A program made the position numbers and the translations under genes. The notes below the pieces were generated by a model. The model made no database searches. It was given only the letters and a program-made list of their open reading frames with translations, and was not told the DNA's origin. Shown piece by piece: positions 42,259 through 49,255 of a stretch of 49,255 nt of DNA. Origin of the DNA: an uncultured Desulfovibrio sp. (GTDB lineage Bacteria; Desulfobacterota; Desulfovibrionia; Desulfovibrionales; Desulfovibrionaceae); assembly GCA_944327285.1 (NCBI GenBank), contig CALVHG010000013.1:1-49255 (forward strand), written 5' to 3'. Each line of letters starts with the position of its first letter. Within the stretch, counting starts at the first letter, position 1.

Positions 42259-43380
42259 ATGAACAAATGGGCCCGCAGCCTCGCCGTGGCGGCGATGGCA
42301 CTGCTCCTTCCGGCGTACGTCCAGAGCGCCGACATCAAGCTCGGCCTCATGTGCCCGCTCACGGGCAAATGGGCGTCGGAAGGGCAGGATATGAAGAATA
42401 TCGTGGAACTGCTCGTGGAAAAAGCCAATGCCTCCGGCGGCATCAACGGCAACAAGATTGAGCTGGTCGTCGAGGATGACGCCGGCGATCCGCGCACTGC
42501 CGCGCTGGCTGCCCAGAAGCTGGCCTCCGCCGAAGTTGTGGCCGTCATCGGCACCTACGGTTCGGCTGTGACCGAAGCGAGCCAGAATATTCTGGATGAA
42601 TCGGGCATCGTGCAGATCGGCACCGGCTCCACCAGCGTGCGTCTGACCGAAAAGGGCCTGCCCCTGTTCTTCCGCACCTGCCCCCGCGACGACGCGCAGG
42701 GCAAGGCCGCCGCTGACGTCATCCGCAAGGGCGGCTTCAAGCGCGTGGCCCTGCTGCACGACAATTCCTCCTATTCCAAGGGGCTTGCCGAAGAGTCCCG
42801 CGAGCTGCTGGAAAAGGCGGGCGTGCAGATTGTGTATTATGACGCCCTGACTCCGGGGGAACAGGATTACACGGCCATTCTGACCAAGCTCAAGTCCGCT
42901 TCTCCGGATTTGCTGTTCTTCACCGGCTACTATCCTGAAACCGGCATGCTGCTGCGTCAGAAGAAGGAAATGGGCTGGAACGTTCCCATGATGGGCGGCG
43001 ACGCCGCCAATCATCAGGACCTCGTGAAGATCGCGGGCAAGGATGCGGCCGCCGGGTACTTCTTCATCAGCCCGCCGCTGCCCCAGGACATCGACACGCC
43101 CGAAGCGCAGCAGTTCCTGAAGGATTTCAAGGCGAAGTTCCAGGCTTTGCCCGTGTCCGTGTGGGCCGTTGTGGCCGGCGACGCCTGCAAGGCGCTGGAA
43201 GCGGCCTTTGCCGCCGGCAAGGTCGAGTCCGAAGATATCGCCGAATGGCTCAAGCAGCAGAAGAATCTGCCCGGTCTGACGGGCTCCCTCGGCTTTGACG
43301 CCAAGGGCGATCGCGTGGGCGAGTTCTATCGCACCTATAAAGTGGACGGCAACGGCACGTTCGTTTTGCAGCCCCGCTAG
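42259..43380 (+). CDS. livK: Branched-chain amino-acid ABC transporter, substrate-binding protein
   Basis: 373 aa, periplasmic. A signal peptide (KWARSLAVAAMALLLPAYVQSA) is followed by the LivJ/K-type fold: IKLGLMCPLTGKWASEGQDM, GIQ-like ANASGGINGNKIELVVEDD, VIGTYGSAVTEASQNIL and a C-terminal DAKGDRVGEFY region. The ATG at 42,259 is chosen because the GGGAG ribosome site (42,248-42,252) directly abuts an earlier ATG at 42,253. Likely ligands are leucine, isoleucine or valine, but relatives bind other amino acids or amides. A stem-loop separates it from livH. Confidence 0.9.
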   Translation: MNKWARSLAVAAMALLLPAYVQSADIKLGLMCPLTGKWASEGQDMKNIVELLVEKANASGGINGNKIELVVEDDAGDPRTAALAAQKLASAEVVAVIGTYGSAVTEASQNILDESGIVQIGTGSTSVRLTEKGLPLFFRTCPRDDAQGKAAADVIRKGGFKRVALLHDNSSYSKGLAEESRELLEKAGVQIVYYDALTPGEQDYTAILTKLKSASPDLLFFTGYYPETGMLLRQKKEMGWNVPMMGGDAANHQDLVKIAGKDAAAGYFFISPPLPQDIDTPEAQQFLKDFKAKFQALPVSVWAVVAGDACKALEAAFAAGKVESEDIAEWLKQQKNLPGLTGSLGFDAKGDRVGEFYRTYKVDGNGTFVLQPR

Positions 43381-43394
43381 TTTCTGTATATCAT

Positions 43395-43428
43395 GCGAAG
43401 CCGGGCGGCGAGAGCCGCCCGGCTTCGC
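43395..43428 (+). terminator. Intercistronic 15-bp stem-loop between livK and livH
   Basis: GCGAAGCCGGGCGGC pairs perfectly with its complement around a GAGA tetraloop. Only a weak pyrimidine run follows, so it is probably a partial terminator or 3' stabiliser that lets the binding protein be made in excess over the membrane parts, as is usual for such operons. Confidence 0.65.
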
Positions 43429-43563
43429 CGCGTCTTCTCCTTCGCGGACGTCTCTTTCAGATGATGGCGTAATGCCGCGCCCCCGGCGCGGACCATGCCG
43501 CAACGCGCCTTCCGGGCTGCTCCCGGAACAGCGACAGCGCCCCAGGCGCTCCTCGGATACTCT

Positions 43564-44469
43564 ATGGAACAGTTTTTTCAGCAACTGCTTAACGGACTTG
43601 CCGTCGGCGGCATTTATGCGCTGGTGGCGTTGGGCTACACCATGGTGTACGGTGTGCTCAAGCTCATCAACTTTGCGCACGGCGATCTTTTTACCATCGG
43701 CGCCTATCTGGGACTGACCCTGCTGGTGAGCGGCGGTCTGGCGGGCAGCCTGCCGCCGGTGCTGGCCGTTCTTCTGGTCTTCTTCATGGTCGGTCTGCTG
43801 GTGGCGCTCATCGGCTGCGCGCTGGAGCGCGTCGCCTACCGCCCTCTGCGCAAGGCCGGGCGTCTCTCCGCTGTCGTGTCCGCCCTGGGGGCTTCCATCT
43901 TTTTCCAGAATGCCGTCATGCTGGTGTACGGAGCGCGTCCCTATGTCTATCCCAACAGTCTGCGCCCCGATTTTACCATCGAACTTTTCGGCTACGCCCT
44001 GCCCGGCATGCGCGTCATGGTCATTGCGGCGACAGTGGCCCTGATGCTTGCGCTCTGGGCCTTCATCCAGAAGACCCGCATGGGCGCGGCCGTGCGCGCC
44101 GTGGCCATTGATCAGGGGGCGGCCCGCCTCATGGGCATCAATGTCAACCGCATTATCTCGCTGGTCTTTCTTATCGGCCCCGGACTCGGCGGCATGGCCG
44201 GGCTGCTGGTGGGCATGTATTACGGCAAGATTGACTTCACCATGGGCTGGACCTACGGCCTGAAGGCCTTCACCGCCGCCATCCTCGGCGGCATCGGCAA
44301 TATCCCCGGCGCCATGCTGGGCGGTCTGCTGCTCGGCGTTGTGGAGGCGCTGGCCGCCAGCTATGTCGCCTTTGCCTGGAAGGACGCGGTGGCGTTCTGC
44401 GTGCTGATTCTGATTCTCATCATCCGCCCCACGGGTATCCTCGGCGAAAGGACGGCCGACAAACTATGA
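43564..44469 (+). CDS. livH: Branched-chain amino-acid ABC transporter permease LivH
   Basis: 301-aa inner-membrane permease with about eight helices. It starts MEQFFQQLLNGLAVGGIYAL, a stereotyped LivH opening, and has the family segments MVYGVLKLINFAHGDLFTIG and GIGNIPGAMLGGLLLGVVEA. The start at 43,564 fits the family; the frame is open upstream to 43,495 but those codons lie in non-coding-like sequence. It overlaps livM by four bases (ATGA). Pairs with LivM. Confidence 0.93.
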   Translation: MEQFFQQLLNGLAVGGIYALVALGYTMVYGVLKLINFAHGDLFTIGAYLGLTLLVSGGLAGSLPPVLAVLLVFFMVGLLVALIGCALERVAYRPLRKAGRLSAVVSALGASIFFQNAVMLVYGARPYVYPNSLRPDFTIELFGYALPGMRVMVIAATVALMLALWAFIQKTRMGAAVRAVAIDQGAARLMGINVNRIISLVFLIGPGLGGMAGLLVGMYYGKIDFTMGWTYGLKAFTAAILGGIGNIPGAMLGGLLLGVVEALAASYVAFAWKDAVAFCVLILILIIRPTGILGERTADKL

Positions 44470-45488
44470 GTGATCTTTCCCTGTCTGGCCGTCGCGGTTC
44501 CCTTGCGGCCTGCCTGCTGCGCGGTCGCGGTCTCGGCGGTCTGCTCCTGCTGGGCGTTGTCGTCGCGCTGCCCTTTTTCTGCAATGCCTACTGGCTGGAT
44601 GTGTGCGTCAGCATCGGTCTGTATGCTCTGCTGGCCCTGTCGCTCAATCTCATTCTGGGGCAGGCGGGCATCTTCCACATGGGCCACGCCGCCTTCTTTG
44701 GCGTGGGGGCCTACACCACGGCCATTCTCAACACCATGTTTCATATCCCCGTGCTCTGGCTCATGCCCGTGTCCGGGGCTGTGGCCGCGCTTTTCGCCCT
44801 CATCGTGGCGCGTCCCATCATCCATTTGCGCGGCGACTATCTGCTCATCGTGACCATCGGCATTGTGGAAATCGTCCGTATTGCCCTGCTCAACGATGTG
44901 GGCGGCATCACCGGCGGTTCCAACGGCATTTTCGGCATCAGCCGTCCCCAGCTCTTCGGCTTCCGTATCTACAAGAGCCTGCATTTTTACTGGCTCGTGT
45001 GGGGCATGGTCGGCCTGACGCTGCTGCTGTTCTATGGTCTGTGGCATTCCCGCGTGGGCCGCGCGCTCAACTACATCAAGGCCGACGACGTGGCCGCCGA
45101 AGGCTGCGGTATCAACGTGGCTTTTTACAAGCTGACGGCCTTTGTGCTGGGCGCGTTCTGGGCCGGCATGGCCGGAACCGTCTATGCCGCCAAGATGTCC
45201 ACCATTGCGCCGGAATCCTTCAATTTCATGGAATCCGTCATCATCTTTGCGGTGGTGATTCTGTCCGGCGGGAGTCAGCTGGGCGTGCTGATCAGCGCCT
45301 TTCTCTTCATCGGCCTGCCTGAGCTGCTGCGCGAGTTTTCCGACGCGCGCATGCTGATCTTCGGGCTTGCCATGATGCTTATGATGATCTGGCGTCCGCA
45401 GGGGCTGCTGCCCTGTCTGCCGCGCCGTTACGGCCGCCTGCGCGCTCTGATGGCGTCCGCGGATACTGCCAAGGAGCATCACGCATGA
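44466..45488 (+). CDS. livM: Branched-chain amino-acid ABC transporter permease LivM
   Basis: 340-aa permease. The segments LYALLALSLNLILGQAGIFHMGHAAFFGVGAYTTA and a GLWHSRVGRALNYIKADDVAAEGCGIN loop (ATPase contact) are typical, as is GTVYAAKMSTIAPESF. It overlaps livH and livG by 4 bp (ATGA at both junctions), so the block is translationally coupled. Forms the channel with LivH. Confidence 0.93.
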   Translation: MSDLSLSGRRGSLAACLLRGRGLGGLLLLGVVVALPFFCNAYWLDVCVSIGLYALLALSLNLILGQAGIFHMGHAAFFGVGAYTTAILNTMFHIPVLWLMPVSGAVAALFALIVARPIIHLRGDYLLIVTIGIVEIVRIALLNDVGGITGGSNGIFGISRPQLFGFRIYKSLHFYWLVWGMVGLTLLLFYGLWHSRVGRALNYIKADDVAAEGCGINVAFYKLTAFVLGAFWAGMAGTVYAAKMSTIAPESFNFMESVIIFAVVILSGGSQLGVLISAFLFIGLPELLREFSDARMLIFGLAMMLMMIWRPQGLLPCLPRRYGRLRALMASADTAKEHHA

Positions 45489-46255
45489 GCCTTCTTGAAC
45501 TGACGGATGTAACCAAGATTTTCGGCGGCCTGATTGCGGTCAACGAAGTGTCCTTTTCCGTCGAGCCGCAGAGCGTTGTCGGCCTTATCGGCCCCAACGG
45601 CGCGGGCAAGACGACGGTGTTTAACTGCATCACCGGCAACTACCGCCCTGAACGCGGCTCCATCGTGTTTGACGGCAAGGATGTTACCGGCGTTGCGCCG
45701 CATCGTCTTGTGGAGCGGGGCATCGCCCGCACCTTTCAGAGCATCCGGCTGTTCTCCACGCTGTCGGCGCTGGAAAACACGCTGGCCGGGCGGCACTGCC
45801 GCCTGCGTTCCGGCTGGCTGGCGTCCATGCTGCACACGCCGTCGCAGCGGCGCGAAGAGCGCGAGGCCGTCCGCCGCTGCATGCAGGAGCTGGAATTTGT
45901 CGGGCTTGCCGAACATGCCGAAGAAAAGGCGGGCAGCCTGTCCTACGGCAATCAGCGTCTTCTCGAAATTGCGCGGGCGCTGGCGTCCGATCCGCGTCTG
46001 CTGATTCTGGACGAGCCCGCGGGCGGCATGAACGATCAGGAAACCGTGGCGCTGGTGGATACCATTACCGCCATCCGCAACCGCGGCATCACCGTGCTGC
46101 TTATCGAGCACGACATGCGTCTGGTCATGCGTATTTGCGAAAAGCTGGTTGTGCTGGAAAACGGCTGCCTTATCGCCCAGGGCGAGCCGGAAGCCGTGCG
46201 CAGTCATCCCGCGGTTATCGAAGCCTATCTGGGCGCGGAAGACGAGGCCTGGTAA
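45485..46255 (+). CDS. livG: Branched-chain amino-acid ABC transporter ATPase LivG
   Basis: 256 aa. Walker A GPNGAGKTT (about 37-45), Q-loop region ARTFQSIRLFSTLS, signature LSYGNQ (as in many LivG proteins instead of LSGGQ), Walker B LLILDEPAGGMN, and the H-loop LLIEHDM. ATG overlaps the livM stop; livF follows directly after its stop (TAAATG). Confidence 0.94.
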   Translation: MSLLELTDVTKIFGGLIAVNEVSFSVEPQSVVGLIGPNGAGKTTVFNCITGNYRPERGSIVFDGKDVTGVAPHRLVERGIARTFQSIRLFSTLSALENTLAGRHCRLRSGWLASMLHTPSQRREEREAVRRCMQELEFVGLAEHAEEKAGSLSYGNQRLLEIARALASDPRLLILDEPAGGMNDQETVALVDTITAIRNRGITVLLIEHDMRLVMRICEKLVVLENGCLIAQGEPEAVRSHPAVIEAYLGAEDEAW

Positions 46256-46965
<710 letters not shown>

Positions 46966-46966
<1 letters not shown>

Positions 46967-47106
46967 GAGCGCTTTACCTTTGCAAAAGGTAAAACGTGCG
47001 CGTCCGGCGCGTTCTCCGGCCCAAAGCGAGCGGAAAACCGCATTTTTTCGCGAAACGACAGCCGTATGGTTTGAAGCGCACAGCATTTCAAACTGAACAT
47101 GCTCCA
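46966..47106. repeat. Family-1 repeat, full copy
   Basis: 141 bp from the last base of the livF stop to GCTCCA, in the orientation of the 11,179 copy: GGCCCAAAGCGAGCGGAAAA, TTTTTTCGCGAAACGACAG, CCGTATGGTTTGAAGCGCA and CATTTCAAACTGAACATGC are shared blocks. Confidence 0.8.
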
Positions 47107-47135
47107 AGAGCCGCCTGACTGAGAAGATATTCTTT

Positions 47136-47165
47136 CGGGGGAGGGCAACTCCCCCGTTCTTTTTT
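47136..47165 (+). terminator. Terminator of the liv operon
   Basis: An 8-bp stem (CGGGGGAG/CTCCCCCG, 5-base loop, 47,136-47,156) followed by TTCTTTTTT. Confidence 0.8.
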
Positions 47166-47590
47166 GCAGCCGTCCGCAGCGTTTGCGTCGCGGCGGGCGC
47201 GACCCGCGTCGGCATTTATCTGTTGCCGGGCGAGAGGGGCTGACCTTTCTGGAGCGTTTTACCTTAATGCTCTAAACGACAGGTCGGCCCCGCAATTTTT
47301 CCCCAGGCCCCCTCTTTAGTTCTTGTCAGAGGATGTCCAGCACGCTTTTTGTTATTTTGCAAAATAGTTGTCTTCGTGGCATAGAGAGACTGTTTTTGTG
47401 ATGTGTCCGACGCGGGAATCCTGAGAGCCCCTTCGTATCCCGTGCGAGCGAAAGTGAGGAGCAGAGCCGCGGCCGGAAGGAAAAAGCCGGGAACGGGGGA
47501 TCGCCTCGCTGACGGGACGCGGAACGGACTTTGAAAAAATAGCACAAATGCGTTATATGCGGGCATCCTCATTTTGCAGGGGGCATCCTG
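47166..47590. other. Upstream region of the diguanylate cyclase gene
   Basis: 425 bp. It holds a family-1 mini-fragment (47,250-47,274) and the promoter region of the GGDEF gene, which becomes AT-rich only at its very end. No further gene is supported. Confidence 0.5.
47250..47274. repeat. Family-1 mini-element, 25 bp
   Basis: GGAGCGTTTTACC...TTAATGCTCTA: both family-1 ends joined with nearly all of the interior missing. Confidence 0.5.
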
Positions 47591-49000
47591 ATGTCTACTA
47601 TAAATAAAATGAATTCCAAGTTACTGGCAAAGTTCTTGGGCGTATTTTTATATTCATCGCTTGTCGTCGCTGCTTTTATCGGTATATTTTTTAAATTTGA
47701 ATATGACGAAAAGCATAGATTAACGCAATTCTACGGCTATGTTTTTTCAGAAGAGATTTCAAGTCAGTTTTACGAGCTGTCTCGCGATGTCATGCCCTTA
47801 TACACGCTTATTTCCATTAATAAAGATGAATCAGGTTCCTTTAATTCGACGGCGCAAAAAATATTAATATCGAGACCTGAAATAATTGCGTTGAATCTTG
47901 CAAAAGACGGGATAGTTTCTCATGTTTTTCCCTATGAAGAAAATAAAAAGGCGATAGGCCATAATCTTCTGGAAGATGAAGCGCGAAAAGTAGAATCCTT
48001 GCGCGCCAAAGACACGCAAAAAATAACGGTGTCCGGTCCTTTTCATCTGCGGCAGGGCGGCGTCGGCCTGGCGTTTCGGCAACCCATCTATCTTTATCCT
48101 GATGATAAGGAAGTCTTCTGGGGCTTTGCCATAGCTATTTATCGCTTCCCGGAAATTATCAAGAAGGGCGTTAATTTCACTATTTTATCCAATGCGGGCT
48201 TTAACTGGGAACTTTGGCGCAAGGACCCTGCGAGCGGCAAGAGACTTTCCCTGTTGTCGTCCGGGACTCTGGATAAAGATTTCAGAAGATTCCAGATAAA
48301 TTTGCAGAATGCCACATGGTGGATCGATATAGCTCCGGCAAACGGATTTATTAATTACAAAAAACTCTTTATCATTATTGCGGCCTCCATCGTATTCTGC
48401 GTGCTGCTGTCTTTTATATTTACCTATTTCAGCAGCATTGTAAGCAGATATAATACCATCAAATCAAAAATACATGTTGACGACCTTACGGGGCTTTATA
48501 ATAAAAGATATTTTTGGGAAACAATCGACGCGGCTCTTGAAAAGCACTTGTCCTATTCCTATGCGGCGGATGAGCCGCGGCTTTTTATCTGCGTCATGGA
48601 TATAAATAAGTTCAAGAGCATAAATGATACGTATGGCCATGTCGTAGGCGATAAAATATTGATTGAGTTTGCAGAGCGATTGAGCAACGAACTCTCCGCC
48701 AATGAATTTGCATCCCGATTCGGCGGCGATGAGTTTGTGGCTGTGCTTTATTGTCAGAATCAGGCGGAACACGCTCTCCCTGAGCGTATTCAAATTATTA
48801 AGCAACACCTCGAAGGGCTGTACTGCATTAACGGCAACAGGCTGGATGTTTCCGTCAGCCTTGGGGCGCTGTCTCCGCAAAAATATATGCTTTCTCAAAA
48901 GCCGCCCAATCTCAGCCTGGGAGAATTTTTCCTGGAGCAGGTTGATAAGGTCATGTATTCGGAAAAGTACAGTTTCCATGCAAAAGACAAAGAGCGGTAA
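47591..49000 (+). CDS. Membrane diguanylate cyclase (GGDEF)
   Basis: 469 aa. Makes cyclic di-GMP from two GTP. Membrane helices at about 12-35 and 258-281 enclose a periplasmic sensor domain with a CHASE-like segment (IIALNLAKDGIVSHVFPYEE, IGHNLL). The C-terminal GGDEF domain starts at DDLTGLYNKRYFWE (about 298) and has an intact RFGGDEF active site (about 376-382). The inhibitory I-site RxxD, five residues before GGDEF, is not conserved (SANE instead), so product inhibition may be absent. No EAL domain. The N-terminal half is lower in GC than the liv genes. Start has a GGGGG ribosome site. Confidence 0.9.
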   Translation: MSTINKMNSKLLAKFLGVFLYSSLVVAAFIGIFFKFEYDEKHRLTQFYGYVFSEEISSQFYELSRDVMPLYTLISINKDESGSFNSTAQKILISRPEIIALNLAKDGIVSHVFPYEENKKAIGHNLLEDEARKVESLRAKDTQKITVSGPFHLRQGGVGLAFRQPIYLYPDDKEVFWGFAIAIYRFPEIIKKGVNFTILSNAGFNWELWRKDPASGKRLSLLSSGTLDKDFRRFQINLQNATWWIDIAPANGFINYKKLFIIIAASIVFCVLLSFIFTYFSSIVSRYNTIKSKIHVDDLTGLYNKRYFWETIDAALEKHLSYSYAADEPRLFICVMDINKFKSINDTYGHVVGDKILIEFAERLSNELSANEFASRFGGDEFVAVLYCQNQAEHALPERIQIIKQHLEGLYCINGNRLDVSVSLGALSPQKYMLSQKPPNLSLGEFFLEQVDKVMYSEKYSFHAKDKER

Positions 49001-49094
49001 CAGACGAGACGACGCGCCGTTGTTCTGCTGAACAGAAAAAAGAAGAGCAGGGGGCCCCGCAGGGCTGTCCCCCGGAACAGCGTTCAAGTTTTCC

Positions 49095-49126
49095 GCCCCG
49101 GCAGGATGGTTTCTTGCCGGGGCTTT
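49095..49126 (+). terminator. Terminator after the diguanylate cyclase gene
   Basis: A 9-bp stem (GCCCCGGCA/TGCCGGGGC, 11-base loop, 49,095-49,123) followed by TTTGCG. The T-tract is short. Confidence 0.55.
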
Positions 49127-49140
49127 GCGTTGGCTATCAG

Positions 49141-49255
49141 GGCCTGTTAGCGCTAAATTGTTCTTCTGGGGGGAAGGAAACCCCCTTATCTCTGCTGTCG
49201 ATGCCCGTAGCTTCCTTCGTCGCAACGGGCACGGCCTGCGGCCGCCATTCGGTCG
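49141..49255. repeat. Family-2 repeat, truncated by window edge
   Basis: Begins GGCCTGTTAGCGC and continues with TTATCTCTGCTGTCGATGCC, GCAACGGGCACGGCCTGCGG and GCCATTCGGTCG, where the window stops. The missing distal part is present in the copies at 19.3 and 35.7 kb. The contig probably ends here because the repeat could not be resolved. Confidence 0.75.

Overview
This window looks like a chromosomal contig from a sulfate-reducing or related member of the Desulfovibrionaceae. The basis is gene content and order (indolepyruvate:ferredoxin oxidoreductase iorAB beside livKHMGF, with proA and nadD nearby), GC-rich core genes with strong start/stop coupling, and many mobile-repeat remnants. No ribosomal RNA or marker gene is present, so the assignment is an inference. 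Both ends look like assembly ends: bases 1-40 are almost pure C, and the right edge stops inside an interspersed repeat.

Left core (about 1-12.2 kb): a four-gene, ATGA-coupled efflux operon of the YbhGFSR type (HlyD-like adaptor, double ABC ATPase, two ABC-2 permeases) on the minus strand; a small EamA-type membrane protein; then GDP-sugar genes. A phosphomannomutase (plus) converges on mannose-1-phosphate guanylyltransferase, GDP-fucose synthase and GDP-mannose 4,6-dehydratase (minus). Together these give a complete mannose-6-phosphate to GDP-L-fucose route for surface glycans.

Genomic island (12,244-35,402, about 23 kb): the element sits in the 3' end of a tRNA-Ser(CGA) gene. A 21-bp direct repeat of the tRNA 3' end marks the two ends, a tyrosine recombinase lies directly beside the tRNA, and what looks like the original tRNA terminator is stranded at the far end. 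The island is lower in GC than the core and very AT-rich at 19.4-26.2 and 31.6-33.5 kb. It carries: (i) a recombination/AAA operon (ERF-type annealing protein, Cas4/RecB-like PD-(D/E)XK nuclease, a small protein, CobS-like AAA+ ATPase, DUF3150 protein, CobT-like VWA protein with an HExxH motif, then two coupled tiny ORFs); (ii) an unrecognised cassette at 19.4-24.9 kb in which two paralogous secreted proteins flank a two-gene operon of large proteins (nuclease-like N-terminus plus glycine-rich hydrophobic core; coiled-coil protein), with a beta-propeller-like protein next to it; (iii) regulators (tandem XRE protein, WYL protein), a DUF2188 protein, an inovirus Gp2/YagK-YfjJ-like protein, a YfjI/DUF3987 protein and the integrase. 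The cassette at 19.4-24.9 kb is the best candidate for an undescribed system, plausibly a toxin or phage-defence module.

Right core (35.5-49.3 kb): a TPR protein, nadD and proA form a minus-strand cluster. Divergently there are a membrane-anchored TPR protein, iorAB (oxidative decarboxylation of aryl pyruvates), livKHMGF (branched-chain amino-acid uptake, with a stem-loop separating the binding protein from the permease genes) and a membrane diguanylate cyclase. iorAB and liv together suggest amino-acid import and fermentation.

Two intergenic repeat families run through core and island: family 1 (about 140-150 bp, ends TAGAGC...GCTCTA, with mini-derivatives keeping only the ends) and family 2 (starting GGCCTGTTA, about 150-200 bp). 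Several copies lie exactly at stop codons.
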